64,000 bases of DNA from Hysterangium stoloniferum (Eukaryota; Basidiomycota; Agaricomycetes; Hysterangiales; Hysterangiaceae), in the NCBI GenBank assembly GCA_015178975.1, contig WHVD01000123.1:62001-126000 (forward strand), given 5' to 3'. Of this stretch, positions 23,429 to 34,611 are shown piece by piece. Within the stretch, counting starts at the first letter, position 1. Each line of letters begins with the position of its first letter. The translations under genes and the position numbers were made by a program. The notes under the pieces are model-generated. The model was not told where the DNA came from. It did no database searches and saw nothing but the letters and a program-made list of their open reading frames with translations.

Positions 23429-25033
23429 ACACAAGTCGTTAAGTTACCGGAGGGCTGTTGGCTGACGCCATTCTTCTAAGGCATGAGCGTCGGTTTTGGT
23501 TTAGATGCCCAGATTTTGAGATTAATATTTTTAGACCAGGAAGGTAACAACTAATTACAATTAATTGAATCTGGATATTAAAGAGGGATAATTAGCAAAT
23601 GAATTAACTCTGTGTAGCAAAATCTTGTTTTAGCGCATCTGTTGCGGCGAGAAGTCGCTCTCTAAGGCTATTATTATCTTGGAGTTTAAGAACGAACTTC
23701 GACAAGAGTTCAAAATAAAAGACCTCGGGGAACTCAAGTGGCTCTTGGGGATTGAAGTCAAATGTGATCAGGCAGCTCAAACGATATCCCTTTCGCAACG
23801 CCCGTATATTGACAAAATCCAAAGGGTCATTAGTATTCCATCTCCTCTGGAATGTAGTTTTATATACGTGTAGTATAGTTAACAAATCTCTCGGCGAACG
23901 TTTTATCGCTGAGAGTAAGTGATCTGATTAATGTCTCATTTCCATAGTGAAAACTCATTATATATATTTAGTACTGAAACGTCTTTAGGTATTGTATAAT
24001 ATAGCGAACATTTTATCGCTGAGATACTCAAACGTCTCTAATTCGGCCTACAAGACGCGAAGCCATTATCAACCCCCCTTGACCCTCATCACCACCTTTC
24101 CTCCTCACAATCACCCAGCAGACCCCATCGGCTCGAAGAAATGCGCAACGTTCCATATCGCGAGGCGATAGGATCCCTTATGTATGCAGCACTCGGTACA
24201 AGCCCAGACATAACATTCGCGATATCCTTCCTTGCGCAATTGATGCAGAACCCAGGTGGGAAGCTGTAAAAAGAGTTCTCTTCCCAGATACCTGAAAGGA
24301 ACAATAGATCAGTGGTTGCTATTCGGAGATAGAAAAAATGACTCACAGAACGCACTCAAGGGTTACACCGATGCAGATTGGGGCTCGCAAGAACATAGGC
24401 ACTCGATCTCGGGGTATATCTTTACCATAGATGGAGGCGCCGTCTCATGGAGCTCGAAAAAGCAACCTATCGTCGCGGTATCAACGATGGAGGCGGAATA
24501 TATAGCTGCGACTCATGCTACGAAGGAGGCCCTATGGATACGAGCATTTATAGCCAAAATCGCTCGGCCACTTACTCACCCCATCACGATCTATTGCAAT
24601 AATCAATCCGCCATACCAATTGTCAAAAATGACGAGTTCCACGCATGTACTAAACAAATCGATATTCGATACCACTTTATTCGCGCAGTTGCCAATAAGC
24701 AGGCTGGTGTCGATCCACTACGTATCCACGGACGATAATCCTACCGACATGCTAACGAAGTCGTTAGCCAGACCGAAGGTCGAAACATTCTCCCAACAAG
24801 GTTACTTAAGGTACCTTTGGTAAGCTGAAACGTAGTGCAGGGCAACTGTATAGTTGCGCTGCGCTTACGGATACTATATATGGGATTGAGACTGATCCCG
24901 TAGCCTCTCAGTCGAGGTTTATCACACTGAGAGTTATATTTGGAACTGCGCAAACTCCACGACTCTTGTGAACTTTCTACATAATAGGGCCAGTGAGAAT
25001 GACACAGCCCTCCGGTAACTTAACGACTCATGT
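23429..25033. mobile_element. 1.6-kb block with 30-bp inverted ends carrying Copia pol sequence
   Basis: 23,429-23,458 and 25,004-25,033 are inverted repeats, 28 of 30 matching (core GTCGTTAAGTTACCGGAGGG). Family sequence is continuous outside, resuming near 25,068. The right end also has a direct duplication of about 40 bp (24,957-24,989 and 25,022-25,052). No convincing target duplication. The inner part is the Copia fragment listed next. It may be a composite carried as a unit, or two independent insertions; undecided. Confidence 0.4.
23640..24835 (+). mobile_element. Copia reverse transcriptase-RNase H fragment (fossil)
   Basis: The + strand encodes the end of a Ty1/Copia reverse transcriptase ([36 protein letters not shown]) and the RNase H (KGYTDADWGS; STMEAEYIAATHATKEALWI; NPTDMLTKSLARPKVE). 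It is broken, with a few interruptions and a short AT-rich insert. It probably comes from the same family as the gag piece at 21,904, but a block of family 1 lies between them. Confidence 0.8.
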
Positions 25034-25153
25034 GAACTTCTTACATGATAGGCGCTGGCCTTCGTATCAAAAGAAAAAAGATTAGTAATTGTGTCCAATT
25101 GATGCAAGACCTTTGTCAGGGTAGCCATGTTCCTCCAACACTGATATGGGGGA

Positions 25154-26190
25154 CTAATTAGACCCTACCGACACACGAGTGGAAGGAGTGGCGACCACAC
25201 AAAGGAAAGAACGTGCTGTCAAATCTAAACCCTCAAACAGCTCCCTGATGAATTGGTCATGGGTCGAGCCGCGCATGGCGTTACAATGTGGAAGGAGGGA
25301 AACGAGAATGACGATGGTATTGACGCTGCGCACTGTGGTACACGCAGATTCAGGCTCGGAAGATCCAGCTATCAGTTTCAGAGTCAATGTGATTATGCGC
25401 TTACCACACACAAGGAGAGCCCAACTAGGACTCGTGTGGGTCAGAATGAGACTGGTAGGACAATTTCATGGGCGGATGTCAGACGGTGCTATGAGGTAAA
25501 AAATTGTGACCGTACCTTGCGATGGGCCCAATGAGCGAAGAAACCACATTCAGCCGGTTGATGTGATCGGTGAGAAGCGTGCTGTCGTCGAAGAATATTT
25601 TCAAGGAGTAAACACTCCAATACAGTGAGTCCAACGCGTCGAAATCAAGATGAAGTGTCAATGACGCTATATGCATGGGTATGTCGTCCAATACAACCCT
25701 CAATACAGCGCCAGCGATATCTCGAAACCATGCATCTTGTTGGATGCAACACACGAGAAGCTCTATAGGATATTCATACAATCTAACTCGTTGTGTCTGA
25801 TATTCTCTGTTATGGTTTTGGTGGGAAGGATGAAATGGTGTGATGGCACGACGCACGGTTGTAACCAGAATTCAAGGCAACCTCTGATCGCCGTGAGCTC
25901 CTTTACAGATAGTGGACGCATGTGGCAGATCGCTTCCACGATGTGAATAAGGCGGAAAAGGGGGAAGCGCTGATCAAATCCTGAGACATAATGAAATTCT
26001 GAGAAATAACGGGCGATGTGTATGATAAATGTTGATGCAACCTCATCAAAGTTGGTGTGCAGCGGTGACTTGACTAAAACGTTTGTAAAGTGATGACGTA
26101 ATCCACGGTGACGCGTCTCTATCTACCAACGGACGCCGGGGCAGTAAAAGAAGGTCGCAGCCAAGAATGTCATAAGCTTCATAGTGTGAC
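25154..26190 (-). pseudogene. family 2, copy B
   Basis: The third-exon segment (RIITLTLKLIAGSSEPESACTT..TRVSVGSN, ending at 25,154) and the second-exon segment (LLVC..DAWFRDIAGAVL, about 25,480-25,830) are open. Intron 1 keeps the GTGCGT..AACAG pattern of copy D. The first-exon region near 26,100 does not stay open, so this copy looks decayed at its N-terminus. It lies 3' of family 1 copy B with a TATA-containing spacer between them. Confidence 0.65.
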
Positions 26191-26323
26191 CTTTGCCGCT
26201 CCTGTAAGAAAATATCGGGAAACTCTCTAAAACCACTGTCGCTCTTCTCCGAATTTGAGGTGGGTATATAGGTCTACGACTCACATGTGAGTATGTCCCG
26301 TGTATTAAATGATTGAGGTATAC

Positions 26324-27024
26324 CTACCTCGCTAAATCAGCACTGTCTTGAACTAGTCTTCCCAGTTTTGGCAGCGTAAGATGCTTGTGTAGAAACTTGC
26401 CAAAGGCACCACCGTCTCGTACCAAACGGGTGATTTCCCGGTATATTGTCAGCTTTGCGATCAGCGAAGCTGTCTTAGCACCGTGAAGGACTTTCATCCC
26501 AACCCTTTCCAAACCGACTCCACAGTAATACCCGGGGCCAATGTCAATACTTGACATTGTCCCCTGACTCCGCGAGATCATTCCCCAGTCATCGGCATGA
26601 CTGCAATAGGGGCTGAGGTTGGATGCCGTGTTGGTGGACATCTTAACAACATTCGGTGGGTCATGGCAGCCCGTTTCTCCTTGACACTGAATACGCAGCA
26701 TGTGTCACATCTCACATGGAAATAGCATTATACTTTGCTCACCCACTCGTCAACCCAAATCTCTATATGGTTTTCAGACAGCTGTATGTGTTGCCTACCA
26801 TCTGGGGCCCGATAACATAAATCATGGCCGGGTTCGTTACAACCCCATCGTTCTCGAAGCTTCTCCCTGAACATTTCTCTCATCCCTTTAACGATCTCGT
26901 CCCGTTGCTCTGAACTCAATACACCAGGGGAAACTAAGGGTGGGAGTTCCTCAATGTCTTCAAGCTCGATCTCAGCCGTTGCCGAATCGTGATTCCCCCG
27001 AGTCGTCTCGTTGGAAGTAGACAT
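26324..27024 (-). CDS. family 1, copy B: two-exon gene, 214 aa, unrecognised
   Basis: Exon 1 is 27,024-26,743 (94 codons from MSTSNETTRG). The intron is 26,687-26,742 (56 bp, GTGAGC..TTCAG, phase 0). Exon 2 is 26,686-26,324 (120 codons plus stop). The protein starts acidic (LEDIEELPPL), then has a Cys/His-rich segment C62-x4-H67-x2-C70-Y71, a VDEW motif, C95 and C101-H102, and a basic, helical-looking C-terminus (KLGRLVQDSADLAR). Copy C is open over exactly the same model despite clear divergence, which argues for real coding. I do not know the function. The C..PGH..CY..H..L..I..W pattern is loosely like a short module in uncharacterised agaricomycete proteins; this is from memory and weak. 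Confidence 0.75.
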
Positions 27025-27043
27025 AGGTGGGTAGCAGTCTCAC

Positions 27044-27256
27044 CTACACTAGAAGGGGGTGCCTTTCTTTTATGCCGCCACCAGTCGGAGAGTTAATTCC
27101 ATGAAGGCACAGCGTTATGGCCGTACTTACACGGGATACACAGCATTTCATTCCTGCCTTCGTCCACAAGGTTCCCTCACCTTCCTTGAACCTTATAGGC
27201 TCCACTGTAATGAGGTAACTACTTCTTACGCCTTCCACTGAAGGCTCACACAGCAT
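27044..27256 (-). pseudogene. family 5 fragment upstream of family 1 copy B
   Basis: Open for 70 codons (MLCEPSVEGVRSSYLITVEP..). A GTAAGT-type donor follows GMKCCVS, so the true exon probably ends there. It is separated from the family 1 start by under 20 bp beyond a possible acceptor, but an in-frame stop precedes the family 1 ATG, so I keep them as separate genes. The product is unrecognised. Confidence 0.45.
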
Positions 27257-27389
27257 AGAATGTAACTCCAGTGAACAAAAATGAAAGCAGTACGTGAAAT
27301 GTCGGGATAGCCAGTAAAATACATTGTCGTGGCGTATAGTGTGACCCTAGCGACTGAAACATTCAAACACAACACCAACGAGATGTCTT

Positions 27390-28190
27390 AGCTTGGCTTG
27401 TGCACGTGGCGGGTCGCCGTGGTTCTTCTTCAGCTCTGAGCTGACAAGTGATTCCCCCTGACATCACCACGAGCTACGTTTCGCTTATCTAAGGTGAATG
27501 CTCGCGACAATGTGGAGATGTGTCGTGTCTTGATCATGGTGTTGTCCCATGGCTTGGCCCGGCTCTTTGGTCTCCCAAACGAATGACACGAGAATAACGG
27601 TGGGATGGCCTTCTTTGAGACGTCCTAGTGGTATTCGATTGACATTATTATCGCTAGTATGTGCGATGTGATTTCACCGAGTAGTCCTTGGAATATATTC
27701 AACACCAGTCTAGATAACCTCACAGCAATCATTACAAGTGACTACTTCGCTTTTAAATTGTGTCAAATTATGTAGCTTCATACAACTCTCGAGGGCGCGT
27801 TCTATTTGAAATGATTATCACTTATAAATAGGATGTCAGTCTATCCACGGGTGGTGCCCGCAAGTATATTCAACTCATGTATGGCATCAACGCGTAGAAG
27901 CTGTAGAGCTCGCGGCAATGGTGAAAAGTGACTGTATGCGGTCTTATATTTTGTCGACCTATGACAGCTTTCTTGTCAAGTTTTCAATGGAAGAGAATTG
28001 GTTTAAAGAATTGGACCAACGCATTGCCTCGCACGGTGTGAAGGCTCGTGGTTTTAAGATCATGGAACTTGTCGATTGAACACTGGCCTGAGGGTATGAT
28101 GAGCCTGAACGAGAAAGGCATCCCAAATGTATTCAACATGGATGGAGGACAACTGCAGAGCTTCCGGCGATGACACATAGTGATTATATG
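27390..28190 (+). pseudogene. family 3, copy 1
   Basis: Matches 33,925-34,611, 34,612-35,400 and 63,675-64,000. The best conserved + strand segments are SID.V.ASICDVIS..S.W.IFNTSLENL (about 27,630-27,720) and SDCMRSYILSTYDSFLVKFSMEENWFKEL (about 27,929 on). A second SDYMRSYIGSNHIALY-like motif follows near 28,171, suggesting an internal repeat. Several frames are involved and no complete model was found. Antisense frames are partly open too, so the strand is likely but not certain. Confidence 0.4.
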
Positions 28191-28382
28191 CGTTCTTACA
28201 TAGGTTCAAATCATATAGCTTTATACCATCCCCAACCACGGTAAAGAAACGTTATTGGATTCCTCCTGGTTTGGTTGAGTTGTGTCGGCATTATCGAAGA
28301 GAAATGATTAGAAGGTGTGACCAATTGATGGTGCAAGACCGGTGTCGGGCCAACCATGTTTCTCCAACACTGATATGAGGCT

Positions 28383-29396
28383 CTAATTAGACCCTACCGA
28401 TACATGAGTGGAAGGTGTGGCGACCACGCAAAGGAAGGAACGTGCGGTCAAATCCAAACACTTAGGCGGGTAACTGATGGAGTGGTCATTGCTCGAGCTG
28501 TGGATTATGTCACAATGTGGAAGAAGAGAAGCGAGCAGGGGGATGATATCGAGGCTGAGCACTGTGGTACACGCGAATTCGGGCTCGGAAGATCCAACTA
28601 TCAGGTTCAGAGTCAATGCAATTATTCGGTTACCACACAAAAGGAGACGCCAATTAGGACTCGTGGTAGGACAGTTTCATCGGCGGATGTAAGACGACGG
28701 TGCAATAAGGTAAAACATTGTGAACATACCGTACGATAGGCCCAACGAGCGAAGAAACCACATTCAGCTGGCAGATGTGATCGGTGAGAAAGAAGCGTGC
28801 TGTCGTTGAAGAACATTTGCAAGGAGTAAATACTCCCCCACAATAAATCTAATGTCTCCAAATCAAGATGAAGTGTCAATGACGCTATATGCACGTTTAT
28901 GTCGTCCAATATAACCTTCAATGCCACTGCAGCAAAATCTCGAAACCATGCATCTTGGTGGATGCAACACACGAGAAGACGTATAGGATGTTCAGATGAG
29001 GCAATTAGTGGCCGGTGACTTTGTCTGTTATGCTTTTGGCGGGATGAAATGATGTGATGTCGCGACGCACGGTTGTAGCCAGAATTCAATGTAACCTCTG
29101 ATCGCCGTGAGCTCCTCTACAGATAGTTGACGCAGGTGGCAGATCGCTTCCACGATATTCGCAAGGCCGAAAATGGGTGAGAGATGATGATAACCGGCGA
29201 TTTGTATGATAAATGATGATGCAACCTCATCCAAGTTGGTGTGCAGCGGTGACTTGACTAAAACGTTGTAAAGTGATGACGTCATCGCAGTTGCTGACGC
29301 GTCTCTATCTAACCAATAAACGCCGGGGCAGAAAAAGAAGGCCGAAGCCAAGAATGTCATAAGCTGGGTAGTGTGACCTTTGCCGCTCCCCCGCAC
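28383..29396 (-). pseudogene. family 2, copy C
   Basis: Exon 1 is open from 29,396 (MRGSGKGHTTQLMTFLASAF) through ELTAIRGYIEFWLQP, followed by the conserved GTGCGT..AACAG intron. Exon 2 (RPLIASSEHPIRLLVCC..) is disturbed by a frameshift in its second half, and the intron 2 acceptor seen in copy D is not preserved. Exon 3 (RIIALTLNLIVGSSEPEF.., stop at 28,383) is open. A TATA box lies about 60 bp upstream of the start (near 29,458). Probably a recent pseudogene. Confidence 0.65.
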
Positions 29397-29455
29397 GCGT
29401 GAAAATATCGGGAAACGCTTTAAAACTTCCCTGGCTCTTCTCCGAATTTGAGGCG

Positions 29456-29463
29456 GGTATATA
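29456..29463 (-). promoter_or_regulatory. TATA box between family 1 and family 2, copy C
   Basis: A TATATA motif in a context conserved in all units (near 26,257, 29,457, 36,709, 41,807 and, altered, 60,655). It sits about 60 bp upstream of the family 2 start codon on the minus strand. Confidence 0.5.
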
Positions 29464-29516
29464 GGTCTACGAGTCAGATATGAATATTTCCAGTGTATTC
29501 AATGATTGAGGTATCC

Positions 29517-30218
29517 CTACCTCGTTAAATCAGCACTATCCTGAACTAGTCTTCCCAGTTTTGGCAGCGTAAGATGCTTGTGTAGCAACTTGCTAAAGGC
29601 ACCATCGTCTCGTAACAAACGGGTGATTTCCCGGTATATTGTCAGCTTTGCGATCAGCGAAGCTGTCTTAGCACCGTGAAGGACTTTCATTTCAGCCCAT
29701 TCCAAACCGAATCCACAGTAATACCCGGGGCCAATGTCAATACTTGACATTGTCCCCTGACTCCGTGAGATCATTCCCCAGTCATCGGCATAACTGCGAT
29801 ATGGGCTAAGGTTGGATGTCGTAGTAGTGGATATCTTAACAACAGTGGGTGGGTCATGGCAGGTCGTTTCTCCTTGACACTGAGATCTGCCGCATGTAAC
29901 ACAGATCACATGAAAATAGCATTATACTTTACTCACCAACCCGTCAACCCAGACCTCTATATGGTTTTCAGACAGCTGTATGTGCTGCTCATCATCGAGG
30001 CACCGATAACATAAATCATGGCCTGGTTCGTTACAGCGCCATCGTTCTTGAAGCTTCTCCCTGAATATCTCTCTCATCCCTTTAACGATCTCGTCCCGTT
30101 TCTCTAAAGTCAATACACCCGGGGAAACTAAGGGTGGTAGCTCTTCAATGTCTTCAAGGTAGATCCCAGCCGTTGCCGAATCATCATTCCCCAGAGTCGT
30201 CTCGTTGAAAGTAGACAT
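29517..30218 (-). CDS. family 1, copy C: two-exon gene, 214 aa, unrecognised
   Basis: Exon 1 is 30,218-29,937 (94 codons, MSTFNETTLG..). The intron is 29,880-29,936 (57 bp, GTGAGT..CTCAG, phase 0). Exon 2 is 29,879-29,517 (120 codons plus stop). Splice sites and length match copy B exactly, while the proteins differ at roughly one residue in seven. The Cys/His pattern C-x4-H-x2-C and the later CQGETTCHDPP are retained. Upstream is family 5; downstream on the same strand is family 2. Two intact copies of the same model are the best evidence for a functioning gene family here. Confidence 0.75.
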
Positions 30219-30237
30219 TAGTGGGTAGCAGTCTCAC

Positions 30238-30820
30238 CTACACTAGAAGGGGGTGCCTTGCTTTTGTACCGCCACCAGTCGGAGAGCTAATTCCATGAAG
30301 GAACAGCGTTATGGCTGTACTTACACTGGATACACAGCATTTCATTCCTGCCTTCGTCCATAAGGTTCCCTCACCTTCCTTGAACCTTATAGGCTCCACC
30401 ATAATGGGGTCACTACTTCTTACACCTTCTACTGAAGGCTCACACAGCATATAATAATGGTTCAGTCGACTGTCACATAGTATAGCATTTCTCAACCTCA
30501 GAGTTGAAAGCAAACGGCTTTTCTGATATCGAGAAGTGACATTGCCATGTACCTTATAAATGCAGTCCAATGGTGTTACCTTCAAGTTGCCGCTGTCAGC
30601 CTCAGGCTTTGTCCAGAGAGATTGCACACTTCCCGTTTTTAATTTTGCAAACTTTCACCGAGGAGAAACCTGGGGCCAGTGATGACCTACTCCCATTAAT
30701 GCTAAACAACGTGATTTTTTCATTCGCCCTCGCCATATCCTTGGTTGTGACGAATCAATCCGGGTGTGTATTAACACATTCTACATATAATCTCGTCTCA
30801 GGCGACACTGACAGCTAGCC
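30238..30820 (-). pseudogene. family 5, unit C
   Basis: A 129-codon stretch (30,238-30,627) is open and contains LDCIYKVHGNVTSRYQKSRL and MLCEPSVEGVRSSDP. A GTAAGT donor follows GMKCCVSS. Further upstream the copy is less open than its counterpart at 37,847-38,053. It lies directly upstream of family 1 copy C on the same strand. The product is unrecognised. Confidence 0.45.
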
Positions 30821-30980
30821 TTATTATTATCTCTCTGTCCGAGTGGAATGTTTCGCCCTACGCTCACACGATTGATGCGTGGACATTGCTCTTCAAAGCG
30901 ACGATGACAAAGTAGATGAAGCATTGTGACCCACCCGTAGTTTGACTTATTTCAGCTCTTGCGGTATATAAAGATTCACC

Positions 30981-31229
30981 ATGCTGGCTATGCTAATTTA
31001 CATTCCCATTTTCTGCCACTTTTATCCCCCCTTCGGTGCTGCCAATTCCACTGTGCCCTTGGAGCTCCACATAGGTCACCGTAGCAATCCCTCTTCGTTC
31101 CCACACGATAGCCATTCATCACAGCCCTGGGTTTGTCACCACAATCGATCTTTCATTTTCTCGTTTTGGCTAATTTGTCAGTCAAGGAATGGACGAGGTG
31201 TCCTGAGTCTTAACATACTTCCGAGCTGA
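30981..31229 (+). CDS. small conserved open frame (82 codons), copy 1
   Basis: MLAMLIYIPIFCHF.. with a hydrophobic start and a hydrophobic stretch FIFSFWLIC. A copy at 38,226-38,474 is also open for 82 codons with about four residue differences. A TATATAAAG lies only about 15 bp upstream of the ATG, too close for a normal 5' leader. It lies antisense to and upstream of the family 5 transcript direction, so it may only be a conserved promoter region that happens to be open. Confidence 0.25.
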   Translation: MLAMLIYIPIFCHFYPPFGAANSTVPLELHIGHRSNPSSFPHDSHSSQPWVCHHNRSFIFSFWLICQSRNGRGVLSLNILPS

Positions 31230-31259
31230 TAATCGGCTATTGTCGTCAAAAAATGGGCG

Positions 31260-31520
31260 GAACATGCGACGCTTGCCAGTGAAAGGTGTGGCCACCGTGC
31301 AAAGGAAGGAACGAGGGGTAGAAACTAAATTCCCAAAACATTCAAGGTTGAACCGGTTCGTTGAGCTGCGCATTGTCCCTTAATGTGGAAGGACATAAAC
31401 AAGAATGGTGAGGGGAGAGAGCTTGAGAGCTGTGGTACATGCAGATTCCAGGTCAGACGATCCAGTTATTAGTTCAGTATAACCGCAATTATAGCGTCAG
31501 AGTTGCAATGCGGCTTCTCT
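31260..31520 (-). pseudogene. family 2-like 3' fragment (gamma type), copy 1
   Basis: The minus strand has a stretch NLVSTPRSFLCTVATPFTG that parallels the family 2 ending LTARSFLCVVATPSTR, preceded by sequence like that at 38,990-39,220. It is a fragment of a divergent paralogue with no complete gene. Confidence 0.45.
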
Positions 31521-31539
31521 AACTTCCAGAAGTGGCATT

Positions 31540-32009
31540 GCCAAGAATAATATAAATGCATTCCAGAGCGATGCTCACTGGGTCCTGCATTCAAGTTGGC
31601 GCTGTCAACCTCAGACTTTATCCGGCGAGATTGCGCGCTTCCTCTTTAGGTTTATGAAAACTTTCAATGAGAAGAAACCCGGGTCAATGATAGTCTAGTC
31701 AGGTTAATGGTCACATGAAACGGCTTGAATTTTGTAGAATGTCTGAACAAGACAAAGAGTAAGGTAAGACCAGAGTTCTCAGTAGATTTTATTGTGGTAC
31801 GTAAGGCTCGAACTTGGAGTATCTTCGATTGTGGCGTGTCCATCAGAATTTGTATTAATAAACTGCACACATAATCCCATGTCAGGTAATACTTGCTTAC
31901 ACCTAGATTTATTATTATCTGTCTTGCCGAGCGGAATGTTTCGCCCTAGGCTCATACTCTTGATGCGTGGACATGGCTCTCCAGCGCGACGATGACAACG
32001 TAGATCCAT
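31540..32009 (-). pseudogene. family 5-like block (beta type), minus strand
   Basis: Open stretches 31,779-32,009 (MDLRCHRRAGEPCPRIKSMS..) and 31,664-31,870 match the + strand block at 2,141-2,950. It joins the gamma fragment on one side and a GC-richer stretch on the other. No complete model was found. Confidence 0.45.
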
Positions 32010-32233
32010 GATTGCGACCCACTCAGCTTGACCAATCGCAGGCAGACTTCATCTGGTACGTCCAGATTCACCAAGTTGAGAATACTAATATGTCCCCTTT
32101 TTCTAATTTCTCCCCGCCCCCTTTGGGACTGGCCATGACAGTCCCTCTTCTGTCCCCACGATGGGCGTTCATCTCAGCTTTGAGTTTGATCCCCCAATCC
32201 ATCCTTTATCTTCTCGGTTTGAATGATTGTCAT

Positions 32234-33250
32234 TCAAAGAATTAATCCGGTACTGTGAGTTGATACGAATTTCCAACTTGAGGATCGGCTATTGTCATCG
32301 CAAAGTGGGCAGATACGATGCTTGCTAGGGTAATGTATTATAATATAATGATTCCGGGGATAGTCTTCAGTGTAGCAGGAAAAATATAATACCACTTGCA
32401 TCACTCTCGACGACAATAAAACTTTGGTATGCTAGTACCAGTCGGAAAAGGACAAGAATTTCCTTCAAAGACAGTGGCAAAGGCCGCACCTGGTCTTGGA
32501 CTGGTTCAAGAATGGTCTGGGAATAAACATTGCCTGTGAGATCTATATATCTAGTCCTACAACATATTTCCTTATTAGTCACAAAACACGAGCCCTACAA
32601 ATTCAAAGGTATTATCGATCCAGTTTTCTTCACGGACTCCGCACAGAGCTGCATTAAGAATAAGAAGTGATTGTATGCGCTCTGAAATTAGCCTATGATC
32701 GCAGTGACTTCTTCTACACACTGTTGACGCACGTGGTAGATGGTTTCCATGAAATACGCCAGCCCGCCAATGAGTAAAGTATCTTGACGATCAAATGTTG
32801 ATACATTTCGGGGGATTTGTATGATAAATGTCGATACAACATCATCAAAGTTGGTGATTAGTGGCCGTTTGGTGATAGTATTATAAAATAATGACCTCAT
32901 TGCAGTTGACGTATTACGTCTATCTATCCGATCGACACCGGGGCACTATATGAAGGTAAAACCCAAAGATGTTAGGAGCTTGGAAATGTGATCTCTCCGC
33001 TGTATATAGAGTGAAGACCACCAGAACAGGCATAAAATAATCGACGCTCCCTCCGGCATTTCGTAGTTCTACGAAGACGTGAGTCTTTCGAGTGTATTCA
33101 ATGATTGACACTGAGATATCCCTACTTCACTAACTCAATGCTCTTGAATTAGTCTGTCCAGTCTTGCCAGAGTTTAATTCTTGGTCAGGAACTGTGAGCG
33201 CCCATTCCCCAATCCGCGGCATGATTGAGATACGGGTCATAACTCCACCA
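32234..33250 (-). pseudogene. divergent (beta) family 2 and family 1 tail
   Basis: 32,688-32,900 encodes MRSLFYNTITKRPLITNFDDVV.., the beta version of the family 2 segment SSLYNVLVKSPLHTNLDEVAS. 33,112-33,250 corresponds to the family 1 tail (compare LARLGRLIQQNIDLMR at 62,582 on). It is decayed. 33,260-33,599 continues into the block also seen at 63,010-63,370. It reads in the same direction as the alpha units around it. Confidence 0.5.
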
Positions 33251-33599
33251 CAAGAAAGAGGTGTTCAGAAAAATTTTTCACGAGATGGCTGACCGTCGAA
33301 GGTGAATATATTTTATTGTCTGTCTTGCTCAGTGAGGTGGTTGCCGCGACGCCTCAGGTTCACACTATTCATCCATTATTGCTCTGGCCGTTCAATGTGA
33401 CGATCGCAATGTAGATAATGGATTTGTTTAGTGCTGTGAGTCCTTGAAAATGTCAAAGCTGACATCTGGCGGTGTCTCCTTGGCGAGCATCATTATGGCG
33501 ACGAAATAATTAGAAATGTTTTGGTGAGACGGCCTGGAAGCCAACATAATTATGTTCCGGAAAACGAAGACATAATTCGAATTCGTCATCGGTGTCGAC

Positions 33600-33885
33600 T
33601 GTAAGCCTGGCGCCCCAGTCTTACGCATTGTCTTGTTTCCCTTTGTTCGCCTCCACACTTTGTTTACCCTTGTTCGCATATGCCCCTTGTTTCCTTTTGT
33701 TCACCTCCACTATTGTTCCATTAACACATGATCGCGGCACATACTTAAATAGCTAGGAAGTCTTCCAGTCCTTAGAACTTACCATACGCTGCAACATCCT
33801 GTATATCGTCTCAGTTCTAGACAATACACCGTGGTCCTGTCAACTCGTGTGACCGCCAGTGATCCCAATTGACGACGGGATTACA
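33600..33885. repeat. solo LTR candidate (286 bp)
   Basis: TGTAAGCCTGG..CGGGATTACA, with 5-bp inverted ends TGTAA/TTACA. Flanking family sequence continues on each side, but about 250 bp present at 63,385-63,635 is missing, and no target duplication is seen. Confidence 0.5.
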
Positions 33886-33924
33886 GAAACATCGAAACAG
33901 ACCATAAACCAGAAAATCCCGGGG

Positions 33925-34611
33925 AATGACTGCTCCACACGGCGGGTCGTGGGTATTCTTCAGCTCTTAGTTGATATGGGATTCCACCTGACATGACCAC
34001 GAGTTACCTTTCCCTTATACAATGTGAAAGCTCACGCCATGTGGATAAATGTCGGTCTCATCCATTGGTTTGGCCCCGGCTTCCTGTTCTCCCAAGAAAA
34101 AGACACGAGAAGAATGGTGAGACCGCCTTCTTTGAGACGCTGCAGTGGTATTCCTTTGAAAGTGTTACTGCTAGTATATGCGATGGTATTTCAGAGAATA
34201 GTCATTGGAGTATATTCAAGACCAGTGTAGAGAACCTCGCAGCGACAATTACAAGTGACTATCTTCGCTTTAAAATTGTATCAAATTATGTAGCTTCATA
34301 CAACTCTCAAGTCCGCGTCCTGTTTGAAATGATTGTCATTGATAAAATAAATAGGATCTCAGTCTAGCCACTGGTGGTGGCCGCGAGTGTATTCAATGCA
34401 TGTATGGCATCAACGCATACAACATGCAGAGCGCGCCGCGGCGGCGAAAAGTGACTGTATGCGCTCTTATATTTGCTCGGCCTATGGCAGCTTTATTGTC
34501 AAGTTTTAAATGGAAGAGAATTAGTTTAAGGAATTCGCCCAGAACATTGACTCGCACGGTGTGGAGGCCTTTGGTGGGAAGATCATGGACCTTGTCGATT
34601 ACCCCATGCTC
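33925..34611 (+). pseudogene. family 3, copy 2
   Basis: A 124-codon open stretch (33,993-34,367) contains the segment ICDGISENSHWSIFKTSVEN and VRVLFEMIVIDK. This is the most open of the family 3 copies. A second open stretch (34,400-34,645) is in another frame. It is followed immediately by a tandem copy. The product is unrecognised. Confidence 0.45.

Noticed and set aside
27024-27044. Joining families 5 and 1 into one gene
   Set aside because: An in-frame stop directly precedes the family 1 ATG and no splice choice that I tried keeps both frames.
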